In this document: positions 51,294-59,573 of the stretch, piece by piece
Layout of the letters: every line of letters begins with the position of its first letter
Numbering within the stretch: the stretch's first letter is position 1
Source of the DNA: Streptomyces taklimakanensis
GTDB taxonomy: Bacteria > Actinomycetota > Actinomycetes > Streptomycetales > Streptomycetaceae
DNA: 64,000 bases
Assembly: GCF_009709575.1 (NCBI RefSeq)
Contig: NZ_WIXO01000001.1
Coordinates: 5,210,001 to 5,274,000 of the forward strand
Reading direction: 5' to 3'
Notes under the pieces: generated by a model
Told to the model about the DNA's origin: nothing
The model's database searches: none
Seen by the model: only the letters and a program-made list of their open reading frames with translations
Program-made: the position numbers and the translations under genes

Positions 51294-52415
51294 TCACCGC
51301 GCGGCCGTCTTCCGCGTGGCCACGCGTTCGGGCCGGCGGCCGGCCTCCGGTCTGCCGGGGCGGCTCCGGCCGAGGAGGTCCCGCACCGCGCGGACCGCGG
51401 TCCGCCCCGCGCGGTTGGCGCCGATCGTGCTCGCCGAGGGACCGTAACCGACCAGGTGGACGCGCGGGTCCCGGGCCGCTTCGGTGCCCGTCATCCGGAT
51501 CCCGCCGCCGGGCTCGCGCAGTCGCAGGGGTGCCAGGTGGTCGATCACCGGGCGGAACCCGGTGGCCCACACGATCGAGTCGGCCGCCACCGCGTTCCCG
51601 TCGTCCCACTCCACGCCCTCGGGCGTGATCCGGGCGAACATCGGCAGCCGTCGCAGCACCCCGGCCTCCCGGGCGCGGCGCATCTCCTCGGTCATGGGCA
51701 GCCCCGTCACCGACACCACGCTCCGCGGTGGCAGTCCGTCCCGTACGCGCTCCTCCACCAGGGCGACCGCGGCGCGTCCGCGGTCCTCGTCGAACGGGCC
51801 CTCGGTGAAGACGGGCTCGCGGCGGGTCACCCAGGTGGTGGCGGCCGCCACCCGGGAGATCTCCAACAGGTGCTGGACGGCGGAGGTGCCGCCGCCCACG
51901 ACGACCACCCGCTCGCCCGCGAAGGCGTCCGGACCGGGGTAGCGGACGGTGTGCGTCTGACGCCCGGCGAAGGTCTCCCGGCCGGGGACCCGGGGAACGA
52001 ACGGCCGGTCCCAGGTGCCGGTCGCGTTGATCAGCGCGCGGGTGGTCCACGTACCGGTGTCGCTCTCCACCCGCAGCCGCCCGTCCCCGGCCTCGCGCAC
52101 CGCGCGCACCCGGACCGGGCGCAGCACCCGCAGATCGAAGGCGCGCTCGTACGCGGCGAAGTACTCCCCGATCACCTCCGAGGAGGGCCGTGCGGGGTCG
52201 GCGTCGGTCAACTCCATGCCGGGCAGGGAGTGCATGCCGTGCACCCGACCGTAGGTGAGGGTGGGCCAGCGGAACTGCCAGGCCCCGCCGGGGCGCGGGG
52301 AGCGGTCCAGGACGACGAAGTCCCGGCCCGGCCGGAACCCGGAGCGCCGCAGGTGGTGGGCGCTCGACAGACCGGCCTGGCCGGCGCCGACGACCACGAC
52401 CTCCACATCGTTCAT
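51294..52415 (-). CDS. Flavin-containing monooxygenase-like NAD(P)/FAD oxidoreductase
   Basis: A 373-residue flavoprotein with an FAD-binding GAGQAGLSSAHHLRRSG at the N-terminus, an NAD(P)-binding GGGTSAVQHLLEISR in the middle, and an ATG motif near the end (IVWATGFRP). It resembles CzcO/FMO-type monooxygenases. Substrate unknown. The ATG at 52415 has a weak ribosome site; the open frame extends upstream with low coding quality. It converges with the LacI gene, 16 bp apart, and is divergent from yjbQ. Confidence 0.85.
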   Translation of the reverse strand: MNDVEVVVVGAGQAGLSSAHHLRRSGFRPGRDFVVLDRSPRPGGAWQFRWPTLTYGRVHGMHSLPGMELTDADPARPSSEVIGEYFAAYERAFDLRVLRPVRVRAVREAGDGRLRVESDTGTWTTRALINATGTWDRPFVPRVPGRETFAGRQTHTVRYPGPDAFAGERVVVVGGGTSAVQHLLEISRVAAATTWVTRREPVFTEGPFDEDRGRAAVALVEERVRDGLPPRSVVSVTGLPMTEEMRRAREAGVLRRLPMFARITPEGVEWDDGNAVAADSIVWATGFRPVIDHLAPLRLREPGGGIRMTGTEAARDPRVHLVGYGPSASTIGANRAGRTAVRAVRDLLGRSRPGRPEAGRRPERVATRKTAAR

Positions 52416-52549
52416 GTACGGATCAACCACGCGGAGGCCCCGTCGCTTCCCGACCCCGCCCCCGGTCCCACCCCCGGTTCCGACGCCCGGCACCCGACGT
52501 ACGGGCGCGCGGGACGCTGCGGGGGACCGGAAGGCGCCAAGATGGAGGT

Positions 52550-52972
52550 ATGAGCGATCGATTCACCACCCGTGTGCTCCGTGTCACCACCGGCTCGGGC
52601 GAGACCGTCGCCGACCTCACCCGCGAGTGCGAGGGGTTCCTCGCCGAGGTGGCGGGCGGCCGCGACGGACTGCTCAACGTCTTCGTACCGCACGCGACCG
52701 CCGGCATCGCGATCATCGAGACCGGTGCCGGCAGCGACGACGACCTCCTCGCCGCGCTGCGCGACCTGCTCCCCGCCGACGACCGGTGGCGCCACCGGCA
52801 CGGCAGTCCCGGCCACGGCCGGGACCACGTCCTCCCGGCCGTCGTCCCGCCGCACGCCACGCTGCCGGTGGTGGAGGGACGACTGGAGCTGGGCACCTGG
52901 CAGTCGGTCTGTCTGGTGGACACCAACGGCGACAACCCCGAGCGCAAGGTCCGGCTGAGCTTCCTCGCCTAG
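52550..52972 (+). CDS. YjbQ/UPF0047 family protein (secondary thiamine-phosphate synthase)
   Basis: A 140-residue YjbQ protein. The family shows a weak thiamine-phosphate synthase activity; native role uncertain. Signature segments: LNVFVPHATAGIAIIE with the conserved histidine, RHGSPGHGRDHVLPAVVPPHATLPVVEGRLELGTWQSVCLVD. ATG 52550 follows AGGTA at short distance. It converges with the HAD gene and the two stop codons share the bases CTAG (52969-52972). Confidence 0.9.
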   Translation: MSDRFTTRVLRVTTGSGETVADLTRECEGFLAEVAGGRDGLLNVFVPHATAGIAIIETGAGSDDDLLAALRDLLPADDRWRHRHGSPGHGRDHVLPAVVPPHATLPVVEGRLELGTWQSVCLVDTNGDNPERKVRLSFLA

Positions 52973-53676
52973 CCGTTCCGGTCGCCGTCCCCGCCCGCGC
53001 CCACCAGCCAGTCGTACGCGACCTCCGCGTCGAACTCCCGGTGACCGCCCGGGAAGCACAACCCCGCAGCGGCGAAGGCGGGGGCGTCGGCCGTCCCGGG
53101 CAGGGACGGGACGACCAGGCACCGCATCCCGGCGCGGCGGGCCGCCTCCGCGCCGGGGTGCGCGTCCTCCACCACCGCGCACCGCGCGGGCTCCGCGCCG
53201 AGTCGTCGGGCCGCCTCCAGCAGCACGTCGGGCTCCGGCTTGCCCCGGGCGACCTCCTCGGACGAGACCCGCACCGGAAGCAGCGCGCCCAGGGGAGTGC
53301 CGTCCAGCACGGCGTCGATGGCGGTCCGCGAGGAGCCGGAGGCGACGGCCAACGGGACCCCGGCCGCGTGCAGCCGCTCCACCAGGCGCCGCATCCGGGG
53401 GAAGAGAACCGCCCGGGTGCGGGCCAACTCCAGGTAGAGACGGTTCTTGGCGGCCAGGAGTTCCTCCACCGGGGCCTCGATCGCGTGTTCCTCCCGCAGG
53501 ACCGTCAGGGTCTCCCGGGCGCCGATCCCGATGAAGCGGGTGTGGTCCTCCCAGCCGAAGTCGGTGACGCCGTACGAGGCGAGCAGCCGTCTGCCCGCCT
53601 CGTAGTAGGCGGGCTCGCTGTCCACGAGCGTTCCGTCGAGATCGAAGATCACTGCGAGATCGGCAGGGGAAGGCAT
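52969..53676 (-). CDS. HAD superfamily sugar-phosphatase / phosphomutase-like hydrolase
   Basis: A 235-residue HAD subfamily IA enzyme: nucleophile motif VIFDLDGTLVDSEP, cap domain, motif II VASGSSRTAI, motif III lysine in RGKPEPDV, and motif IV CAVVEDAHPGAEAA. It resembles beta-phosphoglucomutase and sugar-phosphate phosphatases; substrate unknown. ATG 53676. It is divergent from the lactonase-like gene across a region with candidate CebR and DasR boxes, suggesting a link to sugar metabolism. Confidence 0.88.
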   Translation of the reverse strand: MPSPADLAVIFDLDGTLVDSEPAYYEAGRRLLASYGVTDFGWEDHTRFIGIGARETLTVLREEHAIEAPVEELLAAKNRLYLELARTRAVLFPRMRRLVERLHAAGVPLAVASGSSRTAIDAVLDGTPLGALLPVRVSSEEVARGKPEPDVLLEAARRLGAEPARCAVVEDAHPGAEAARRAGMRCLVVPSLPGTADAPAFAAAGLCFPGGHREFDAEVAYDWLVGAGGDGDRNG

Positions 53677-53746
53677 GCCACCAGCATCGCAGTGGTGCCG
53701 CGGGCCGCCGACACGGGGTGGGTCCGGTGGACGGGAGGACGGAGGG

Positions 53747-53777
53747 TGGTAGCGCTCCCAATCTGGTCCAGGCCAAT
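53747..53777. promoter_or_regulatory. CebR-like box adjoining a DasR-like element
   Basis: TGGTAGCGCTCCCA (53747-53760) matches the published CebR operator TGGGAGCGCTCCCA at 13 of 14 positions. Directly after it, TCTGGTCCAGGCCAAT (53762-53777) matches 12 of 16 positions of the DasR element ACTGGTCTAGACCACT, as remembered. They lie between divergent HAD and lactonase-like genes. Confidence 0.55.
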
Positions 53778-53861
53778 GCTACGGTCGGCCCGGACGCCGG
53801 CGACGCACGGCGCTCTCCGGGTGGGGACCCGGAGGCAAGGACACGGAAGAGGGGCGGCGCA

Positions 53862-54920
53862 GTGGACGGAACGGGCGGCGGACGGCGGGCCTACATCGGG
53901 TCCTTCACCTCGGCGGGCGGACGCGGTGTCACCACGGCCGCCGTCGACCCCGACACCGGCGCGCTGACCGTGCTGCGCCACACGGACGCGGTGCCCGACC
54001 CCTCCTACCTGGTACCGGGGCCGGGAGCGGAGATGCTCTACGCGGTCAGCGAGACCGAGGAGGGGCACGCCGCCGCGTTCTCCCTGGCCGACCCCGACCG
54101 ACCGACCCCGGTCGGCGAGCCGGTGCCCGTCGACGGCTCCGGCCCCACCCACCTGACCTGCGCGGCCGGACAGCTGATCACCGCCAACTACACCTCGGGC
54201 AGCGTCAGCGCCCTGCGGTTGCGGCCCGACGGCGGCCTGGCCGGACCACCGACCGTGCTGCCGCACCACGGCAGCGGCCCGGTGCGCGACCGACAGGAGG
54301 GCCCGCACGCCCATGCCGTGGTGGCCGACCCCTCCTGGCGTTGGCTGCTCTCGGCGGATCTGGGCGCCGACTCGGTGTGGATCTACCGCCTCGACCACGC
54401 CGGCGCCGCTCCGCGCCCCCACGGACGGACTCCGCTGCGCCCCGGCAGCGGGCCGCGTCACCTGGTCTTCCACCCGCGCGGTGAGCGGGTCTACGTCATC
54501 AACGAACTGGACTCCACCGTCACCTGCTGCCGCTGGGACCGCGGGGGCGGCGCCCTGGAGCCGACCACGACCGTCCGGACGCTGCCGGACGCCACCGCCG
54601 GCCTAACGGGGGAGAACCATCCGTCGGAGCTGGTGGTCTCCGCCGACGGCCGCTGGGCCTGGGCGGCCAACCGGGGGCACGACAGCGTCGCCGTGTTGGC
54701 CCTGGACCCGCACGGCGACGGCATGGAACTGGTCACCACGGTCCCCTGTGGCGGACACTGGCCGCGCGATCTGGCCCTCGATCCGGCCGGACGCAGGCTC
54801 TACGTCGCCAACGAGCGCTCGGGCGACGTGACCTGGTTCGACCTGGACTCCGAAACCGGTGTGCCGCGCCGGGCGGGGAGCATCGAGGTGCCCGCCGCCA
54901 CGTGCGTCGTCTTCGGCTGA
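53862..54920 (+). CDS. Lactonase family beta-propeller protein
   Basis: A 352-residue seven-bladed propeller of the 6-phosphogluconolactonase/YbhE type: AYIGSFTSAGGRGVTTAAVDPDTGAL, DPSYLVPGPGAEMLYAVSE, THLTCAAGQLITANYTSGSVSAL, GPHAHAVVADPSWRWLLSADLG, GPRHLVFHPRGERVYVINEL, HPSELVVSADGRWAWAANRG, HWPRDLALDPAGRRLYVANE. No signal peptide, so cytosolic. GTG start with AGAGGGG upstream. Sugar-regulator boxes upstream fit a role in carbohydrate lactone hydrolysis. Confidence 0.88.
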   Translation: MDGTGGGRRAYIGSFTSAGGRGVTTAAVDPDTGALTVLRHTDAVPDPSYLVPGPGAEMLYAVSETEEGHAAAFSLADPDRPTPVGEPVPVDGSGPTHLTCAAGQLITANYTSGSVSALRLRPDGGLAGPPTVLPHHGSGPVRDRQEGPHAHAVVADPSWRWLLSADLGADSVWIYRLDHAGAAPRPHGRTPLRPGSGPRHLVFHPRGERVYVINELDSTVTCCRWDRGGGALEPTTTVRTLPDATAGLTGENHPSELVVSADGRWAWAANRGHDSVAVLALDPHGDGMELVTTVPCGGHWPRDLALDPAGRRLYVANERSGDVTWFDLDSETGVPRRAGSIEVPAATCVVFG

Positions 54921-54959
54921 CGCCGCCCGGCGCGCGGGGGCGCCGGGGGCGGGTCCGCG

Positions 54960-55910
54960 TCAGTGGGCCGGTGCCCCCTGCGGTGCGCGCTGGGCGATGC
55001 CGATCTTGGCGGCGTAGGCGGAGGCGACCAGCTTGCCCACCGCGGTGTAGGAGCCCAGCGGCTCCGCGGCCGGGCAGTCCGCCTCCTTCGACGCGGACTC
55101 CAACAGGCCCTCGGGCGCCTCGGGGCCGATCAGGCCGGGGGCCAGGGCCAGTTGCCGGGACCCGGCCTCGCGCAGCTGCTCCGCCGCGCGGACGACGGCG
55201 CCCTCCTCGTCGAGCCCGGCCGCCAGTACCGGCACCGCCAGCCGGGCGGCCAGCAGCATGCCGGTGATGCCGGCCGCCTGTACGGCTTCCTCGCCGCCCA
55301 TGGTGGCCAGGATGATGCCGTCCGCGGCGGTGGCCACGGTGAACAGTCGGGCGCGGTCGGCGCGGGCCAGTCCCGCCTCCGAGAGCCTCACGTGGACGCC
55401 CTCGGCCAGCAGCGGGTGCGGGCCGAGCACATCGGTCAGCTCGGCGCCGGAGCCGCTGTTCAACACGGCCTGACGTATCCGGCGCAACTGCGCGCTGTCC
55501 GGGCCTGCCAGCAGCGGGACGACCACCGCGGCCGGGGACTCCGCCGTCCGACGTCGGACCTCCTCGGCCTCGGGGTCCGGCTGCGCGTCCTCGGGCGTGG
55601 CCGAGGCGGAACGGACGGAGCGCTCCGAGGCGATCCGGGCCAGTACGGTCCGGAGCGCCGGGAACTCCTCGTCGTCACCGTCCACGTGGCCGATCCGGGC
55701 GTCGAGACCGGGCAGCTCGGAACGGGCGATGCTCAAGGTCTCCTCGGCCAGGCTCCGGGAGCTGCCGGAGGGCACCCCGGGGACGGCCAGCACCAAGGTG
55801 GGCGCACCCTCGGGCGCGACGACGGGCTCCGGCCGGCGGTGCCGTCCGGGCTGGCGGGGACGCGGCATTCGTACGGGCAGGCCATTCGCGGGCCCAGTGG
55901 GGGTGCTCAT
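54960..55910 (-). CDS. CbiX/sirohydrochlorin chelatase-like protein
   Basis: A 316-residue protein with two repeats of the CbiX/SirB chelatase type: an N-terminal half around APTLVLAVPGVPSGSSRSLAEE to AAVVVPLLAGPDSAQLRRIRQAV and a C-terminal half around ADGIILATMGGEEAVQAAG and LALAPGLIGPE. The metal-binding histidines are not conserved in the usual AHG motif (here AVPG), so true chelatase activity is uncertain. ATG at 55910. Converges with the lactonase gene. Confidence 0.7.
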   Translation of the reverse strand: MSTPTGPANGLPVRMPRPRQPGRHRRPEPVVAPEGAPTLVLAVPGVPSGSSRSLAEETLSIARSELPGLDARIGHVDGDDEEFPALRTVLARIASERSVRSASATPEDAQPDPEAEEVRRRTAESPAAVVVPLLAGPDSAQLRRIRQAVLNSGSGAELTDVLGPHPLLAEGVHVRLSEAGLARADRARLFTVATAADGIILATMGGEEAVQAAGITGMLLAARLAVPVLAAGLDEEGAVVRAAEQLREAGSRQLALAPGLIGPEAPEGLLESASKEADCPAAEPLGSYTAVGKLVASAYAAKIGIAQRAPQGAPAH

Positions 55911-56080
55911 GGCGCCGCATGCTAATGCCTGGGCGGGGGCGGCTGTTCGGGCGGGGCGGGGGAGTACCGGTCTGTCCGCTTTCCTCCCGCGCGTCGCGGT
56001 GACGGGCTCCTTCCCCTCCGTCACCGGATCCGGTGCCGTGGTGTCGACGGCGTCCGTGGCGTTCGCCCGCTCGGCATCCG

Positions 56081-57124
56081 TCACACGGGGCGTTCACCGA
56101 CGATGTGCAGGAGCGCCGGGTCGGCCGGCAGTCGGAGCGTGCCCCGGGCCAGCCGGCCGGCCACGAGCAACGCCCCGGCCAGGGGGTCGCCGGCGGCGGG
56201 GACGGTCCGGGCGTGCGGCAGCCGGACGGCCAGCTCCCGGCGCAGCCGGGCCAGCAGCGGCTCGCCGATCCGGAACAGCCCACCGGTCAGGGCGATCCGG
56301 CTCTCCCCGCCCTCCGGGCAGACGGCGGCGGCGCTCATGGCGATCTGGGCGGCGGCCTCCGTCATGACGCGGGCCGCGACCGGATCGTCCTCGGCGCACC
56401 GGGCGACCTCGGGGGCGAACGACGCCAGTACCGCGGGCCGGTCCGTCCGTGGGTACAGCGCCCCCGGCAGGGCGGCGGCCGGACCGAAGGCCGCCTCGGC
56501 TCGGGCGAGCAGCGCCGCCGATCCCCCCGGCCTGCCGTCGTGGGCGCGCAGGGCGGCCTCCAGACCGGCCCGGCCGATCCAGGCGCCGCCGCCGCAGTCG
56601 CCCAGCAGGTGGCCCCAGCCGTCGGCGCGCCGCCAGGCGCGCAGGTCCGTGCCGGTCGCGATCATCCCGGTGCCCGCGGCGACCACCGCGCCCGGACGTT
56701 CGCCCAGTGCCCCGGCGTACGCGGTCACCGCGTCCGCGGCCAGGGCCACGCGCCGTGCCCCCAGCGCCCGGGCGAACGCCCCGGGCAGCGCCGCGCGCAG
56801 TCCTCCGCCGAGGGTCGCCATGCCGGCGGCGCCCACGCACACGGCGTCGACCCGGTGGTCGTGGAGGTCCCCGTGCTCCCCGGTAGCGTCCGCCAACAGG
56901 GCGTGGGCCCGGGGCAGCGTCAGCTCCAGCAGGTGGTCCGGGTCGATGCCCGAGGGGCCGGTGCGCACCGGCTCGCCGACCTCGGTGATGCCCGCCGGGG
57001 CCGGCGAGCCGTCAAAGGCGCCCACCGCCTCGGCGCCGGCCGTGTCGTCCGGCTCGTTTGCCCGGGCCAGCGCGACGCGCAGTCCGGAGCCACCGGAATC
57101 GACGCCCAGCACCCAGCGCGTCAC
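56081..57124 (-). CDS. BadF/BadG-type sugar kinase (N-acetylglucosamine kinase-like)
   Basis: A 347-residue ASKHA kinase of the BadF/BadG/BcrA family to which N-acetylglucosamine kinases belong: phosphate-1 motif WVLGVDSGGSGLRVAL, GAAGMATLGGGL, VVAAGTGMIATGTD, GWGHLLGDCGGGAWIG, and IALTGGLFRIGEPLL. Likely phosphorylates an amino sugar from cell-wall or chitin turnover. The GTG overlaps the uracil-DNA glycosylase stop (GTGA), so they form one operon, an odd functional pair. Confidence 0.85.
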   Translation of the reverse strand: MTRWVLGVDSGGSGLRVALARANEPDDTAGAEAVGAFDGSPAPAGITEVGEPVRTGPSGIDPDHLLELTLPRAHALLADATGEHGDLHDHRVDAVCVGAAGMATLGGGLRAALPGAFARALGARRVALAADAVTAYAGALGERPGAVVAAGTGMIATGTDLRAWRRADGWGHLLGDCGGGAWIGRAGLEAALRAHDGRPGGSAALLARAEAAFGPAAALPGALYPRTDRPAVLASFAPEVARCAEDDPVAARVMTEAAAQIAMSAAAVCPEGGESRIALTGGLFRIGEPLLARLRRELAVRLPHARTVPAAGDPLAGALLVAGRLARGTLRLPADPALLHIVGERPV

Positions 57125-57798
57125 GGCAGGCGCCAGTCGACCGGCTCGGCCCCCTGCCGGACCAGCAGTTCGTTGGTCCGGCTGAACGGGCGCGATCCGA
57201 AGAACCCGCGGTCCGCCGACATGGGGGAGGGGTGTGCGGACTCCACCGAGGGGACCGGGCCCAACAGCGGACGCAGGTTCCGCGCGTCCCGCCCCCACAG
57301 GATGGCCACCAGCGGTTTTCCGCGCTCCACCAGGGCCCGGATCGCCTGCTCGGTGACCTCCTCCCAGCCCTTGCCGCGGTGCGCGGCGGGACGGCGCGGC
57401 GCGGTGGTCAGCGCCCTGTTGAGCAACAGGACCCCCTGCCTCGTCCACGGTGTGAGGTCGCCGTTGGACGGCCGGGGAACGCCGAGGTCGGTGTGGAGCT
57501 CCCGGAAGATGTTCTCCAGGCTGCCGGGCAGTGGACGGACGTCGGGGGCGACGGAGAAGCTGAGCCCGACGGCGTGGCCCGGCGTGGGATAGGGGTCCTG
57601 GCCGACGACGAGGACCCGGACGTCGTCGAAGGGCTGTTGGAAGGCGCGCAGCACGTTCGGTCCGGCCGGGAGGTAGGTGCGTCCCGCGGCGATCTCCGCG
57701 CGCAGGAAGTCGCCCATCGCGGCGATCCGTCCGGCCACCGGCTCCAGCGCCTTGGCCCAGCCCGGTTCGATGATCTCGTTCAACGGTCGTGCTGCCAC
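57121..57798 (-). CDS. ung: Uracil-DNA glycosylase
   Basis: A 225-residue family 1 UDG that removes uracil from DNA for base-excision repair. Motifs: catalytic VVGQDPYPTPGHAVGLSFS with the water-activating aspartate, the LLLNRALTT region with the uracil-binding asparagine, and HPSPMSADRGFFGSRPFS with the active-site histidine and DNA intercalation loop. GTG start at 57798. Streptomyces genomes usually have two UDG genes; this is one of them. Followed by an overlapping sugar-kinase gene. Confidence 0.95.
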   Translation of the reverse strand: MAARPLNEIIEPGWAKALEPVAGRIAAMGDFLRAEIAAGRTYLPAGPNVLRAFQQPFDDVRVLVVGQDPYPTPGHAVGLSFSVAPDVRPLPGSLENIFRELHTDLGVPRPSNGDLTPWTRQGVLLLNRALTTAPRRPAAHRGKGWEEVTEQAIRALVERGKPLVAILWGRDARNLRPLLGPVPSVESAHPSPMSADRGFFGSRPFSRTNELLVRQGAEPVDWRLP

Positions 57799-57890
57799 GG
57801 GCGGTCACTCTACTGGCTCCGCCCGTGTCCGCTCAGCCGAACGGCGATCACCGCCCGCACCGCTGCGGGCCGCTCCGGCGTGGCGGTCCG

Positions 57891-57928
57891 CCGGTCGTGT
57901 CCCGCCCGCGCGGGCGGGACACGACCGG
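57891..57928. terminator. Perfect palindromic terminator after the OYE gene
   Basis: An uninterrupted 38-bp palindrome (each arm CCGGTCGTGTCCCGCCCG around CG) ends two bases before the oxidoreductase stop codon on the minus strand. It can serve as its terminator. Confidence 0.8.
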
Positions 57929-57930
57929 GG

Positions 57931-59013
57931 TCACAGGGCCCAGGCGTACTGTTCGGGGACCCGAGCGGGCCTCCCGTCCAGCTCCCGCGCGGCGCGGTGC
58001 GCCCAGTGCGGGTCGCGCAGCAGTTCGCGGCCCAGCAGCACCGCGTCCGCCTCGCCGTTCGTGACGATCTTCTCCGCCTGCCCCGGCTCGGTGACCAACC
58101 CGACCGCGGCCGTCGGCAGCCCGGTCTCCGCCTTCACGCGGGCGGCGAAGGGGACCTGGTAACCGGGGCCGACCGGGATGCGCACGCCCGGCGCGTTGCC
58201 CCCGCTGGAGACGTCCAGCAGGTCCACGCCGCGCTCGCGCAGCACGGCGGCGAACCGCACGGTGTCGTCGGCGGTCCAGCCGTCCTCCGGCAGCCAGTCG
58301 GTGGCCGAGATCCGGAAGAAGAGCGGCAGGTCGTCGGGCCACACCTCCCGGACGGCGTCCACGACCTCCAGCGCGAAGCGGGTGCGGTTCTCGAAGCTCC
58401 CGCCGTAGGCGTCGGTGCGCCGGTTGCTGTGCGGCGAGAGGAACTGGCCGATCAGGTAGCCGTGGGCGCCGTGGACCTCGACGACCTCGAAGCCGGCCGT
58501 CAGGGCCCGCCGCGCGGCGTCGGCGAACTGCCGGACGATCCCGGCGATCTGCTCCGCCGTCAGTTCGTGCGGCACCGGGTGGTCCGTGTCGAAGGGGACC
58601 GCGCTCGGGGCGAGGGGGCGCCAGCCGCCGCGGTCCTCGGCCAACGGCGCGCCGCCGCGCCAGGGCGCGTCGGTGGAGGCCTTGCGCCCGGCGTGGGCGA
58701 GTTGGAGGCCCGGGACGGCGCCGAGGTCCTTCAGGAAGCCGGTCAGGCGCTTCAGGGTCTCGGTCTGGTGATCGTTCCACAGGCCCAGGTCCCCGGGGCT
58801 GATCCGGCCCTCGGGGGAGACGGCGGTGGCCTCCAGCAGGACCAGCCCGATCCCGCCGGCCGCCCGCGCGGCGTAGTGGGCGAAGTGCCACGCGTTCGCC
58901 ACGCCCGCCTCCGGCCCGTCAGGCTCGGCCGAGTACTGGCACATCGGGGACATCCAGACGCGGTTGGGCACGGTCAGGGACCGCAGGGTGTACGGCTCGA
59001 ACAGAGCGCTCAC
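57931..59013 (-). CDS. Old-yellow-enzyme NADPH dehydrogenase (YqjM-type)
   Basis: A 360-residue FMN-dependent ene-reductase of the YqjM class, which reduces activated C=C bonds and often serves in stress response. Signature residues: MSPMCQYSA with the redox-tuning cysteine, HAGRKAS, VEVHGAHGYLIGQFLSPHSN with the His pair and RTDAYGGSFENRTRF. GTG start at 59013. Divergent from an ArsR regulator over a strongly palindromic intergenic region, so probably repressed by it. Confidence 0.93.
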   Translation of the reverse strand: MSALFEPYTLRSLTVPNRVWMSPMCQYSAEPDGPEAGVANAWHFAHYAARAAGGIGLVLLEATAVSPEGRISPGDLGLWNDHQTETLKRLTGFLKDLGAVPGLQLAHAGRKASTDAPWRGGAPLAEDRGGWRPLAPSAVPFDTDHPVPHELTAEQIAGIVRQFADAARRALTAGFEVVEVHGAHGYLIGQFLSPHSNRRTDAYGGSFENRTRFALEVVDAVREVWPDDLPLFFRISATDWLPEDGWTADDTVRFAAVLRERGVDLLDVSSGGNAPGVRIPVGPGYQVPFAARVKAETGLPTAAVGLVTEPGQAEKIVTNGEADAVLLGRELLRDPHWAHRAARELDGRPARVPEQYAWAL

Positions 59014-59071
59014 GGCGGGCTCCTCGTCGGTTCGGATCTCTGCCGGTCGGGCTTTTACGATAGGCGTCGTA

Positions 59072-59106
59072 GTACGGGAAGTGTCAAACTATGATACTTC
59101 TCGTAC
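59072..59106. promoter_or_regulatory. Large inverted repeat, candidate ArsR operator
   Basis: GTACGGGAAGTGTCA (59072-59086) and its near-complement TGATACTTCTCGTAC (59092-59106) match at 13 of 15 positions around a 5-bp centre. It lies 10 bp before the ArsR start and about 60 bp before the oxidoreductase start, in an AT-richer region, so it can control both. Confidence 0.7.
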
Positions 59107-59115
59107 CATGGAGGT

Positions 59116-59553
59116 GTGACGCCCCGCTCCCAGAGCCCGCCCGCCGTCCGAGAGCTGGACCACCCGGCCGCCGACGAGATCCGGCTGGAGGAGGTCCTGC
59201 ACGCCCTCTCCGACCCCGTCCGTCTGCGGATCGTGCGCACTTTGGCGACGGCCGAGGAGGAACTGCCCTGCTCGGGGTTCGAGCTGCCGGTCAGCAAGTC
59301 CACGACCACCCACCACTTCAGGGTGCTGCGCGAGAGCGGTGTGATCAGCCAGAGCTACCGGGGCACCGCGAAGATGAGCGAACTGCGCCGCGGCGAGTTG
59401 GAGGCGCTCTTCCCCGGTCTGCTGGACGCGGTCCTCGCCGCGGCCGCCCGACAGGCCGGTCGGGGCTGCGGCCCGCCGGAACCCGACCGGCGCCGCCCCC
59501 GCTCGGGCGGCGCCGTGCCGGGCGGCCCGGAACACCGCGCCCGGAGCACCTAG
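59116..59553 (+). CDS. ArsR/SmtB family winged-helix regulator
   Basis: A 145-residue ArsR-type regulator. HTH features: LEEVLHALSDPVRLRIVRTLA, SKSTTTHHFRVLRESGVI, SQSYRGTAKMSELRRGELEALFPGLLDAV. It lacks the metal-binding ELCVCDL motif, but has a cysteine near ELPCSGFELPVSK that might be redox- or electrophile-sensitive. GTG start after GGAGGT. It likely represses the divergent ene-reductase. Its TAG stop lies in the CTAG where the insertion element begins. Confidence 0.86.
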   Translation: MTPRSQSPPAVRELDHPAADEIRLEEVLHALSDPVRLRIVRTLATAEEELPCSGFELPVSKSTTTHHFRVLRESGVISQSYRGTAKMSELRRGELEALFPGLLDAVLAAAARQAGRGCGPPEPDRRRPRSGGAVPGGPEHRARST

Positions 59554-59554
59554 A

Positions 59555-59573
59555 TGATCGATTCCAAGGGGTT
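59555..59573 (+). repeat. Left outer inverted repeat of the IS982 unit
   Basis: TGATCGATTCCAAGGGGTT, identical to the complement of the right outer repeat. It lies immediately after the transposase stop codon on the minus strand. Confidence 0.85.
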
